A stretch of 64,000 nucleotides of DNA from contig NZ_JABWCV010000001.1 in assembly GCF_013371085.1 (NCBI RefSeq), positions 222,224-286,223 of the forward strand, in the 5' to 3' direction. The stretch comes from Vreelandella maris (lineage in GTDB: Bacteria > Pseudomonadota > Gammaproteobacteria > Pseudomonadales > Halomonadaceae). Position 1 is the first letter of the stretch. Every line of letters starts with the position of its first letter. Under the pieces are notes generated by a model. It made no database searches. It was not told where the DNA came from and was given only the letters and a program-made list of their open reading frames with translations. Shown piece by piece: positions 27,519 through 35,134 of this stretch. Position numbers and translations under genes: made by a program.

Positions 27519-27746
27519 ATGGCACGTTTTTTCCGTCGCCGTAAGTTTTGCCGCTTCACTGCTGAAGGCATCAAGCAGATCGATTACAAAGATCTGGACA
27601 CGCTGAAGGCTTACATCACCGAAACCGGCAAGATCGTTCCAAGCCGTATTACCGGCACCAAAGCACGCTATCAGCGTCAGTTGGCGACTGCTATCAAGCG
27701 CTCGCGTTATCTGGCACTGCTGCCCTACTCCGATAGCCACCAGTAA
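27519..27746 (+). CDS. rpsR: 30S ribosomal protein S18
   Basis: The 75-residue basic protein has the S18 sequence pattern: RRRKFCRF near the N-terminus, [19 protein letters not shown] and [30 protein letters not shown]. The N-terminal Cys is retained. It pairs with S6 on the small-subunit platform. The ribosome-binding site AAGGAG is well placed. Confidence 0.98.
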   Translation: MARFFRRRKFCRFTAEGIKQIDYKDLDTLKAYITETGKIVPSRITGTKARYQRQLATAIKRSRYLALLPYSDSHQ

Positions 27747-27755
27747 GCGTTTAAC

Positions 27756-28610
27756 GTGATGCTGGCACTAGCCCGATGGCTGATGCGGGGCACGCCTTAC
27801 GCTGCAGGCGGGGCGGCCCTGGCAACGCTAGTGCCTTGGCTGTTCTGGTTAGGGGCAGCCATCGCAGCGTTGGTGACTCTACGCAAAGGTTTTGCACCTG
27901 CGCTGCCAGTCATTGTCGCTGCAGCACTGCCGGCTGGCTGGTGGTGGGCACAGGGAGACGTCATTCCGCTTGCTAGCATACTGCTGGTAACGCTGATGGC
28001 TGTTATCCTGCGCGAGAGGATGCGTTGGGGTGAAACGTTGATTGTGGGGACCTTGGTCGCCGCTGTCATGGTTCAGCTTGGCATCTTCAGCCCACCAGGC
28101 GGCACAGAGTTAATGCTTGAGCAGTTGCGGGAAGGTTCAGAAGAAGTGGACCGCATGCTCACGGAATTCGCCAATCAGGGCTACGATACCCAAACCATCG
28201 CCGCGCTAGTGGTGGGTGGGGTTACCGGGCTCGTCGTACTGTTGGCAGCAATAGTGTGTTTAGCGCTTGCGCGTAGCTGGCAAGCTGGGTTGTATAACCC
28301 AGGTGGCTTTCGCGAAGAGTTTCATGCATTACGCTTAACACCCAAGGAGCTGGCCGTATTGGTCGTCATTGGAGTGATAGGCATGCTGCTGGGCGCACAC
28401 GCGCTGGCGATGCTTGGTTGGATTCCGCTGTTGGTAGCTGGCGTTGCGTTAGTGCATGGGTTTATTGGAATAAAGGGGATGAACGGGCTGTGGCTGGTAG
28501 CATTTTATGTGCTACTGATCACGACCTGGCCCACGATTCTCATTGTGCTGCTGTTGGGGCTGATTGATACATTCGCGAACGTTCGCGCACGCCTTGCCCG
28601 CAGCAACTGA
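27756..28610 (+). CDS. Conserved membrane protein between rpsR and rplI
   Basis: The 284-residue protein is very hydrophobic with about eight predicted membrane segments and an acidic loop around residues 120-150 (MLEQLREGSEEVDRMLTEF). Its position between rpsR and rplI is also seen in Pseudomonas, where the equivalent is an uncharacterised membrane protein; it may belong to DUF2232, but I recognise it by context more than sequence. Start is GTG 27756 or ATG 27759. The function is unknown. It is cotranscribed with the ribosomal genes: 9 bp after rpsR, 15 bp before rplI. Confidence 0.85.
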   Translation: MMLALARWLMRGTPYAAGGAALATLVPWLFWLGAAIAALVTLRKGFAPALPVIVAAALPAGWWWAQGDVIPLASILLVTLMAVILRERMRWGETLIVGTLVAAVMVQLGIFSPPGGTELMLEQLREGSEEVDRMLTEFANQGYDTQTIAALVVGGVTGLVVLLAAIVCLALARSWQAGLYNPGGFREEFHALRLTPKELAVLVVIGVIGMLLGAHALAMLGWIPLLVAGVALVHGFIGIKGMNGLWLVAFYVLLITTWPTILIVLLLGLIDTFANVRARLARSN

Positions 28611-28625
28611 CAAGAGGTTTACGAG

Positions 28626-29072
28626 ATGGAAGTCATTCTGCTCGACAACATTGGTAAGCTGGGCGGCCTGGGTGACAAAGTCACCGTTAAGCCTGGTTAT
28701 GGTCGTAACTACTTGGTGCCTTACGGCTTAGCCGTACCTGCCACCAAAGACAACATCGAAGCGTTTGAAGCACAGCGTGCTGAGCTCGAAGCGCAAGCCG
28801 CTGAGCGCAAGGCAGAAGCCGAAGCGCGCGCTGAGCAGTTGAACGACATCGAGCTGTCTTTGGTTTCCAAAGCAGGCGACGAAGGCAAGCTGTTCGGTTC
28901 TATTGGTCCGCGTGACCTGGCTGACGCCATTTCCTCTGCTGGCATCGATGTTGCCAAGAGCGAAGTGCGTATGCCGACAGGGCCGATTCGCCAAACTGGC
29001 GAATACGATATCGCTATTCACTTGCACGCTGAAGTGGATGCGGTTGTACGCGTAGTGGTAGTTGCAGAGTAA
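28626..29072 (+). CDS. rplI: 50S ribosomal protein L9
   Basis: The 148-residue protein has the L9 signature [27 protein letters not shown] in its N-terminal domain, the long connecting helix (about 45-75, Ala/Glu-rich) and the C-terminal domain with [16 protein letters not shown]. It binds 23S rRNA near the L1 stalk. It ends the ribosomal cluster, followed by a strong terminator. Confidence 0.98.
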   Translation: MEVILLDNIGKLGGLGDKVTVKPGYGRNYLVPYGLAVPATKDNIEAFEAQRAELEAQAAERKAEAEARAEQLNDIELSLVSKAGDEGKLFGSIGPRDLADAISSAGIDVAKSEVRMPTGPIRQTGEYDIAIHLHAEVDAVVRVVVVAE

Positions 29073-29140
29073 TTAAGTACGAAGTAAGTACCGAGTAAGT
29101 ATTAAGTGCTCGGTCGCTCACTGTACTAGCACGTACGCCT

Positions 29141-29170
29141 CAAAAGGCGCGGGGAAACCCGCGCCTTTTG
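29141..29170 (+). terminator. Intrinsic terminator after rplI
   Basis: CAAAAGGCGCGGG-GAAA-CCCGCGCCTTTTG is a perfect 13-bp stem closed by a GAAA tetraloop and followed by TTATTT. Confidence 0.92.
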
Positions 29171-29295
29171 TTATTTCTGACACCTGTGCTGCAAGACGGT
29201 AGTGCTTTGGCTGTGATGTCGGTAGTCGAACGTCCTCGCTCCGGCTAAGATACCTCTCTTCATTGGCTACGCTGTAGTGTTTAAAGGAGCTCGCT

Positions 29296-30684
29296 ATGCA
29301 GGACCAGCCTTCTGCTGATAAAGAAACGGCAGCGCTAAAACTGCCGCCGCACTCACTGGAGGCGGAGCAGTCGGTATTAGGCGGGCTAATGCTGGATAAC
29401 CAAGCCTGGGATAACGTCTCAGAACGCTTGGTGGCGGATGATTTCTACCGTTATGAGCACCGTTTAGTGTTCAACGTGATGATTCATCTGGCTGAATCCG
29501 GTCAGCCATTAGACGTGGTAACGCTTTCCGAAGCGCTGGAAGCGCGTGATCATTTGGATACGGTCGGTGGGTTGGCGTTTTTGGCCGAGCTCGCGCGTAA
29601 TACGCCCTCTGCCAGTAATATTCGCGCCTACGCCGATATCGTGCGTGAGCGGGCAACGCTGCGTAAATTGATTCGTGCGGCTAACCAAATCGCCGATAGC
29701 GCTTTTTCCCCACAAGGGCGCCCGGCGGATGAGTTGCTCAATGAAGCGGAACGGTTAGTGTTCCAGATTGCCGAGGAGCGTCCTAAAACCGGCGGTCCTA
29801 TCGGCATGAGCGATCTGCTGACCAAAGCCGTTGATCGCATTGATGAGCTGTTTAACCTGAAAGGTGAGATGACCGGTCTTTCCACTGGTTTCCGTGACCT
29901 GGACGAGATGACCACTGGTCTTCAGCCATCGGATATGGTGGTGATTGCAGGTCGACCCTCCATGGGTAAAACCACCTTCGCGATGAACCTGGTGGAGCAT
30001 GCGGTTATTTCCAGCGACAAGCCGGTCATGGTGTTCTCTATGGAGATGCCCGCCGAGTCCCTGATGCTGAGGATGCTGTCATCGCTGGGTAGAATTGACC
30101 AAACCCGTGTACGTACCGGGCAGTTGGAAGATGAGGATTGGCCGCGCTTAACCTCCGCCGTCAACCTGCTCAAAGACAAACAGCTGTTTATTGATGATAC
30201 CGCGGCCTTATCGCCTAATGAGATGCGCTCACGGTTGCGCCGGGTGGTGCGTGAGCATGGCAATATTGCACTGGTGATGATCGATTACCTTCAATTAATG
30301 CAGATCCCCGGCTTTAGCGAAAACCGCACCGGTGAAATTTCCGAGATTTCGCGCTCATTGAAGGGCTTGGCGAAAGAGTTTAATTGTCCAGTAGTGGCAC
30401 TTTCCCAGTTGAACCGTTCGTTGGAGCAGCGTCCCAACAAGCGTCCTGTTATGTCGGATTTACGTGAGTCGGGCGCCATTGAGCAGGACGCGGACGTGAT
30501 TGCCTTCGTTTATCGCGATGAAGTCTATAATCCAGATAACCCTGATAACCAAGGTATCGCGGAGTTAATTATTGGTAAGCAGCGTAACGGCCCGATTGGT
30601 ACCGTTCACATGGCGTTTATCGGTAAATATACTCGCTTTGAAGATTTGGCCCCGGATAGCTACGGTCAAGCATTCGGCGACTAG
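29296..30684 (+). CDS. dnaB: Replicative DNA helicase DnaB
   Basis: The 462-residue protein has the N-terminal DnaB dimerisation domain (about 18-120; LPPHSLEAEQSVLGGLML), a linker, and a RecA-like ATPase with Walker A AGRPSMGKTTFAMN near 218, Walker B VMIDYLQLM near 327 and the SQLNRSLEQR arginine-finger region near 375. It is the ring helicase of the replication fork. No intein is present. AAGGAG lies before the ATG. The rplI-dnaB order is conserved in gammaproteobacteria. Confidence 0.98.
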   Translation: MQDQPSADKETAALKLPPHSLEAEQSVLGGLMLDNQAWDNVSERLVADDFYRYEHRLVFNVMIHLAESGQPLDVVTLSEALEARDHLDTVGGLAFLAELARNTPSASNIRAYADIVRERATLRKLIRAANQIADSAFSPQGRPADELLNEAERLVFQIAEERPKTGGPIGMSDLLTKAVDRIDELFNLKGEMTGLSTGFRDLDEMTTGLQPSDMVVIAGRPSMGKTTFAMNLVEHAVISSDKPVMVFSMEMPAESLMLRMLSSLGRIDQTRVRTGQLEDEDWPRLTSAVNLLKDKQLFIDDTAALSPNEMRSRLRRVVREHGNIALVMIDYLQLMQIPGFSENRTGEISEISRSLKGLAKEFNCPVVALSQLNRSLEQRPNKRPVMSDLRESGAIEQDADVIAFVYRDEVYNPDNPDNQGIAELIIGKQRNGPIGTVHMAFIGKYTRFEDLAPDSYGQAFGD

Positions 30685-30742
30685 GTTTTTACAGGCTGGT
30701 TTGGGAAGACCGGCTAGTAAAGACAGCTTTGTGATGAGTCAC

Positions 30743-30770
30743 TTGAGGATGGGGAGCGAGCTCGTATAAT
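30743..30770 (+). promoter_or_regulatory. Sigma-70-type promoter for the 97-residue protein gene
   Basis: TTGAGG (30743-30748) and a consensus TATAAT (30765-30770) are separated by 16 bp, placing the start of transcription about 30 bp upstream of the next ATG. Confidence 0.65.
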
Positions 30771-30807
30771 GCCCCACCCACGATATGCAAATAAACGGGA
30801 GTAGCAA

Positions 30808-31101
30808 ATGGCAGGTGGATTTCGGCGCGGTAATCGGCAGCGTCTTCCTAAGCTAGAAGGTCGCGGTGAGCTTGAAGCACTGGAGCGTGAAGGGCCTTTC
30901 AAAGAGTGGTTAGGTATGCCAGACCTTTATCGCTACCATTTGGTCGTAGAGGGAGAAAAGTATAGCTATCAAACCGAAGATGGAGAGCTGCCCGTTAAGG
31001 TGGGGGATAAGGTCGTGTTTCGCTACAAAGAGACCAAAGGTGGCAACTGGATTGACCGTAATTCACTTGGCAAAGCCATTGACCCTTCTGAATATCAGTG
31101 A
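30808..31101 (+). CDS. Small conserved hypothetical protein
   Basis: The 97-residue protein is not recognised. It has a basic N-terminus (GGFRRGNRQRLPKLEGRG) and a beta-rich C-terminal half with alternating hydrophobic strands (RYHLVVEGEKYSYQ, VKVGDKVVFRYKE) that would suit a small OB- or SH3-like barrel and possible nucleic-acid binding; that is inference. A strong promoter and a clear GGGAG ribosome-binding site support expression. It is monocistronic downstream of dnaB. Confidence 0.75.
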   Translation: MAGGFRRGNRQRLPKLEGRGELEALEREGPFKEWLGMPDLYRYHLVVEGEKYSYQTEDGELPVKVGDKVVFRYKETKGGNWIDRNSLGKAIDPSEYQ

Positions 31102-31354
31102 CATAACGAATTCTTGGCGTATCGGTCAGGAACTCTTTTATGCGGTTGACCTCCTAATAGCGGAAATAGCAGCTTCAACATTCGTGCTGAAAAACACTTG
31201 TTGTATAACCAGTCGTCATGCGTCTATCTTTTAATGGACGTCACAACACTGCAACAACAGGGCAACAGAAACGTCATAGGGTGCAGTCATGCTGTGCCCT
31301 GATGCCATATCTGATGGCATACTTGATGACATAGACAAATAACAGGAGGGAACC
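31102..31354. other. 253-bp intergenic region
   Basis: No gene is supported. It contains a 7-bp perfect inverted repeat ATGCCAT-ATCTG-ATGGCAT (31302-31320) about 35 bp upstream of the next start, a possible operator for the downstream small protein. Confidence 0.5.
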
Positions 31355-31657
31355 ATGGAACTGAAGGATCTTAAGCAGTTTGTCGCCAGCCACGACAACT
31401 TTGAAATTCGCGTGATTACCCATTCGGGTAGCCGTTTTTATCAAGTTGAGCTGGAAGATGTTGAAGGCGAGCGCCATATGCTGATGCAGCGTTCTAAGCC
31501 AATGCTATTTCGCTCGCTGGATGATGCCTATATGGAACTCAAACGGGCTGGCATTCACCGCGCTTACTTAGTACAGCACGTGCCGCACGATGAAGTAATT
31601 GGTCGTGACGCTCATTACAGCGAGCCGCTTACATCGCGTATGCCGTTAGTATTTTAA
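31355..31657 (+). CDS. DUF6482-like small protein
   Basis: The 100-residue protein begins MELKDLKQFVASHDNFEIRV and has two beta-alpha units with a central MLMQRSKPMLFRSLDDAYMELKRAG segment and a C-terminal AYLVQHVPHDEVIG motif. This matches my recollection of the DUF6482 family of pseudomonads and halomonads, about 100 residues, function unknown. AGGAGG precedes the ATG. It converges on the DCC-family gene. Confidence 0.75.
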   Translation: MELKDLKQFVASHDNFEIRVITHSGSRFYQVELEDVEGERHMLMQRSKPMLFRSLDDAYMELKRAGIHRAYLVQHVPHDEVIGRDAHYSEPLTSRMPLVF

Positions 31658-31694
31658 GTTTACGCGCTAACCCAAACGCTTCACGTATAAATCG

Positions 31695-32093
31695 TTAACC
31701 CTTAGCTTTACGCTTTTCCCACCACCGCCCGATTCGTATTCGACGACGGGCAAAATAACGGTAACCGGCATTCATCACGCCGCGTACACCCGGTAAGCAT
31801 GAAATCTTTACCAGCCGCCGGTAGCCCAACACTGCATAAAGGGCACGGCTGGCATCCATCCCGATATACCACTCTCCTTGGCTATCTTTTAGATGTAGTT
31901 GGCCCATCATCGCATTAAATTCCTGCCCGTACGCCTGAGCGTTAAAGTCACTGGCCTGGATATCTACCAGTGCGATGAGTTCCTGGTGACGATGCTTTTT
32001 AAGCCATGCGACTTCTTGCTGACAAAAAGGGCAGTGGCCGTCATGAAACAGTGTGACAGGGGGCGATGCCTTCAGTGGTGAGTAGCGGCTCAT
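31695..32093 (-). CDS. DCC-family thiol-disulfide oxidoreductase-like protein
   Basis: The 132-residue protein has the DCC motif near its N-terminus (FHDGHCPFCQQEVAWLK), giving a CxxC pair in a thioredoxin-like fold, and the family YIGMDASRALYAVLG segment. The biochemical role of DCC proteins is unclear; they occur near photolyase and other light- or redox-related genes. It lies 89 bp downstream of the photolyase gene on the same strand, consistent with cotranscription. Confidence 0.88.
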   Translation of the reverse strand: MSRYSPLKASPPVTLFHDGHCPFCQQEVAWLKKHRHQELIALVDIQASDFNAQAYGQEFNAMMGQLHLKDSQGEWYIGMDASRALYAVLGYRRLVKISCLPGVRGVMNAGYRYFARRRIRIGRWWEKRKAKG

Positions 32094-32182
32094 CGTTATT
32101 CCTTATTGGCGTTCGGTTGTGGATATTGCATAGCCAGCGGTGTGGCAGGTTTGCCCGTAGCCCGGCGATGTTTCCAGTTGTG

Positions 32183-33688
32183 CTAAAAGTGTTCGGCCTG
32201 CTGGCGAATAGCCTCACGCTTCTCATCGTTCATGCGCCCAAGGGAGCCGTAGATTAATTTCATGCGCGGATTTTTATTTAATCGCTCCGCATTAGTTTCA
32301 AGGAAATGCCAGTAAAGGCTGTTGAAAGGGCAGGCGTTAGGTCCGGTGACCTGCTTTGGCGAGTAGCGGCAGTGCTGGCAGTGATCCGACATTTTGTCGA
32401 TATATTTACCCGAGGCGCAGTAAGGCTTGGAGCCCATTAAGCCACCATCGGCATGGAGTACCATGCCCAAGGTATTGGGTAGCTCTACCCACTCGCTGGC
32501 ATCGGCATAAACCGCTAAGTACCAATCGCACAGAGCTTCCGGTTTGACGCCACAGAGGAGGGCAAAGTTGCCAGTGACCATGAGTCGTTGAATATGGTGA
32601 GCGTAGCTATTGTCGATGGTCATCTGAATAGCGCGCTGCAGGCAGCGCATATCGGTATTCGCGTCCCAATAAAAATTCGGCAGTTCGCGCGTAAAGCCGA
32701 GTTGGTTGGCGCTTTTGTATCTGGGCATCTGTGTCCAGTAGAGCCCGCGTACGTACTCACGCCAACCAAGAATTTGACGGATAAAACCTTCAACTGCATT
32801 AATCGGGGCATCACCTGCGTAATAACACTGCTCGGCGGCTTCGCAGACTTCATGGGGCGACAACAAACCTATGTTCATCGCCGCTGAAAGCCGTGAGTGA
32901 TACAGGTAGGGTGCTGAATCGCTGATCGCATCCTGATAGCGGCCAAAATCAGCCAGCCCATGGTTTATAAAATGATCTAAGTCCACCAACGCTTGTCGGC
33001 GTGTGACGGGTAAGTTGAAATTATCCAGAGACCCCATGTGGTCGCCAAAGTGACGTTTGGCATCGCTAAGCGCTTCTTGGGTGAGTGCATCCTGGCGATG
33101 ATGTGGTAGCTCTGGGAAACCCCGTGCGGCTTTGATGGGCTGACGATTGTCGTGGTCAAAATTCCATTTGCCGCCAACGGGTTCATCGCCCTCCATCAAG
33201 AAGCCGGTACGCTTGCGCTGTTCCCGATAAAAGTATTCCAGTCGCAGCTGTTTGCGGCCGCTCGCCCACTGGCTAAAGTCCTCAGGCGTGGTAAAAAAGC
33301 GCTCATCTTCACATAGCCGCCAGGGAAGCGTTGCGTTTTCCCGTTGCTGCATCGCTTCCCACAACCGCCATTCGCCGGGCCGCGCAACGCGTATTTCATC
33401 GCAGCCATATTGGTGGGCGATGCGCTCGCCTTCTTCGATGAGGGAATGCGTATTATCGGCGTCACCCAGAGCGCTGTAGTGAACTGTGAAGCCTTTTTCA
33501 CGCAGCGCCTGGGCAAAGTGACGCATGGCTGCCAAAAACAGGCCGATTTTATGTATATGATGAGGCACGTAGCGCGCCTCTTCGGCGACTTCGCACAAGG
33601 CGACGACCGCATTGGCGGGCGCGTCTTGTAGCGTTGTGAGTGAAAAAGTGAGCTGGTCGCCGAGCACTAAAAGCAAAGGCTTGGACAT
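32183..33688 (-). CDS. Fe-S bacterial cryptochrome/photolyase ((6-4)-type, FeS-BCP)
   Basis: The 501-residue protein belongs to the FeS-BCP (PhrB/CryB) group: an N-terminal Rossmann lobe that starts LLLVLGDQLT, and an FAD domain with GWREYVRGLYW. Four cysteines at C349, C437, C440 and C453 correspond in position and spacing to the [4Fe-4S] ligands of Agrobacterium PhrB (350/438/441/454, from memory). Such enzymes repair (6-4) photoproducts or act as photoreceptors and bind 6,7-dimethyl-8-ribityllumazine as antenna. The gene is divergent from hemH, with a dyad just upstream of its start, and a DCC protein follows. Confidence 0.93.
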   Translation of the reverse strand: MSKPLLLVLGDQLTFSLTTLQDAPANAVVALCEVAEEARYVPHHIHKIGLFLAAMRHFAQALREKGFTVHYSALGDADNTHSLIEEGERIAHQYGCDEIRVARPGEWRLWEAMQQRENATLPWRLCEDERFFTTPEDFSQWASGRKQLRLEYFYREQRKRTGFLMEGDEPVGGKWNFDHDNRQPIKAARGFPELPHHRQDALTQEALSDAKRHFGDHMGSLDNFNLPVTRRQALVDLDHFINHGLADFGRYQDAISDSAPYLYHSRLSAAMNIGLLSPHEVCEAAEQCYYAGDAPINAVEGFIRQILGWREYVRGLYWTQMPRYKSANQLGFTRELPNFYWDANTDMRCLQRAIQMTIDNSYAHHIQRLMVTGNFALLCGVKPEALCDWYLAVYADASEWVELPNTLGMVLHADGGLMGSKPYCASGKYIDKMSDHCQHCRYSPKQVTGPNACPFNSLYWHFLETNAERLNKNPRMKLIYGSLGRMNDEKREAIRQQAEHF

Positions 33689-33701
33689 AAGTTGGCCTGT
33701 T

Positions 33702-33729
33702 GTTATACAAATAATGTCAATAGTATAAC
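33702..33729. promoter_or_regulatory. GTTATAC-N14-GTATAAC dyad between photolyase and hemH (candidate light-regulated operator)
   Basis: The 7-bp arms are perfectly symmetrical and lie 14-41 bp upstream of the photolyase start. Read as TATACA-N12-AGTATA (33704-33727) it is close to the class II LitR/PplR operator of Pseudomonas as I recall it (TRTACA-N12-TGTAYA). No LitR gene is in the window. Confidence 0.5.
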
Positions 33730-33737
33730 TTTATGCC

Positions 33738-33758
33738 ATCACTTTACCGAAAAGTGAT
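33738..33758. promoter_or_regulatory. Second palindrome in the photolyase-hemH gap
   Basis: ATCACTTT-ACCGA-AAAGTGAT is a perfect 8-bp inverted repeat with a five-base spacer, 60 bp upstream of the hemH start. It may be a second operator for the divergent promoters. Confidence 0.45.
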
Positions 33759-33817
33759 AGCATTTAATTAGTTTGTATTGGCTTTAGTGACACCGCTATT
33801 TTTCAGGAGCATGAGTA

Positions 33818-34897
33818 ATGACCGAGAATGTCGTCAAGGATCAGCCGGGCGAGGGTCGGTTGGCCCATGCACCTAGTGATCACCCGTCGGTGCCGCGTGC
33901 CAAGGTCGGTGTTGTGCTCGCGAACTTGGGAACACCGGATGCCACCGACTACTGGTCAATGCGTCGCTACTTGAATGAGTTCCTGTCCGATAAGCGCGTG
34001 GTCGACTATGCCGGTTGGAAATGGCAGCCACTGCTGCAGTTGATTATTTTGACTAAGCGTCCTTTTTCGTCGGGTAAGGCGTACCGCAGTATTTGGAATA
34101 ACGAAAAAAACGAAAGCCCGCTGCTAACCACTACCCGGGCTCAAACCGAAAAAATGACGGCGCGGCTGAAAGCACTCTATGGTGACGATGTCGAAGTCGA
34201 TTTTTGCATGCGCTATGGCAACCCTTCTACTAAAAGCGTGTTGACCCGAATGAAAGAGAAGGGCTGTGAAAAAATCGTCTTTTTCCCCCTCTACCCTCAG
34301 TACGGTTCTCCTACAACGGCAACGGCTAACGACGAAGCATTTCGTACGTTGATGAAAATGAAGTGGCAGCCATACATTCGCACAGTGCCCGCGTATTTCG
34401 ACCATCCTGCCTATGTTCAGGCGTTGGCTAACTCGGTACGAGAAGCCTATGACGGTTTTGCGACCCGGCCCACCAAGCTTGTCGCGAGCTACCATGGGGT
34501 GCCCGAGCGTTACTTGATGGAGGGAGACCCTTACCACTGCCAGTGCCAGAAAACCACTCGTTTGCTGCGTGAGAAGCTTGGTTTCAGCAAAGAGGAGGTC
34601 GATACCGCCTTCCAGTCACAGTTTGGCCCTGAAAAGTGGGTTGGCCCGCAAACCGTCAAGCATGTAGCGGAGCTTGCCAAGCAGGGGCATAAACATATTG
34701 CGATTATGTCGCCGGCTTTCTCGTCAGATTGTGTCGAAACCCTGGAAGAGATTGAAGAGGAGATTCGCGATAGCTTTATGGAAGCGGGCGGAGAGACGTT
34801 TAGCTACATTCCTTGCCTGAATGATCGCGACGACCATATCGAAGCGCTACTAAGAGTTATCAATAATGAATTAGCGGGTTGGTTGTCTATTGCCTAA
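33818..34897 (+). CDS. hemH: Ferrochelatase
   Basis: The 359-residue protein has ferrochelatase motifs: VGVVLANLGTPDAT near residue 30, the YGNPS segment near 133, LYPQYGSPTTAT near 163, the iron-binding His in ASYHGVPERY near 225, and the GPEKWVGPQTVKHV plus IAIMSPAFSSDCVETLEEI C-terminal block. It inserts Fe2+ into protoporphyrin IX, the last step of heme synthesis. AGGAG (33805-33809) serves ATG 33818; an out-of-frame ATG at 33811 is a decoy. Sharing a divergent regulatory gap with a photolyase suggests light control to limit photosensitising protoporphyrin (inference). Confidence 0.96.
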   Translation: MTENVVKDQPGEGRLAHAPSDHPSVPRAKVGVVLANLGTPDATDYWSMRRYLNEFLSDKRVVDYAGWKWQPLLQLIILTKRPFSSGKAYRSIWNNEKNESPLLTTTRAQTEKMTARLKALYGDDVEVDFCMRYGNPSTKSVLTRMKEKGCEKIVFFPLYPQYGSPTTATANDEAFRTLMKMKWQPYIRTVPAYFDHPAYVQALANSVREAYDGFATRPTKLVASYHGVPERYLMEGDPYHCQCQKTTRLLREKLGFSKEEVDTAFQSQFGPEKWVGPQTVKHVAELAKQGHKHIAIMSPAFSSDCVETLEEIEEEIRDSFMEAGGETFSYIPCLNDRDDHIEALLRVINNELAGWLSIA

Positions 34898-34933
34898 CGT
34901 GTAACACCTTATTTGCTATAGTCATTTCTTGAC

Positions 34934-34971
34934 AACAGCCGCAGACGAGTTTTTGTTCGCCAGCGGCTGTT
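34934..34971 (+). terminator. Stem-loop after hemH
   Basis: AACAGCCGC (34934-34942) and GCGGCTGTT (34963-34971) form a 9-bp stem with a 20-base loop, followed by TGCGTTT. It is a probable but not strong terminator. Confidence 0.5.
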
Positions 34972-34983
34972 TGCGTTTAAGCG

Positions 34984-35001
34984 TTTGACTGGTCAGTCAA
35001 A
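34984..35001. promoter_or_regulatory. TetR-type palindrome overlapping a -35 element upstream of mrpA
   Basis: TTTGACTG-GT-CAGTCAAA is a perfect 8-bp inverted repeat of the kind bound by TetR-family repressors. It contains a possible -35 (TTGACT, 34985-34990) with TGTTAT 17 bp downstream, so binding would block the mrp promoter about 130 bp before mrpA. Confidence 0.5.
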
Positions 35002-35134
35002 ACCATCTGTTATAAGGTGTACAACTTTAGAATCACACTACTTCAACGCTGGCATGCCAGTGACAGGGCATGATGCCTGGGTATTCGCCTCAACCTCCAA
35101 GGTGAGCCTTTCATTTTTCAGGAGATTTCGCCAG

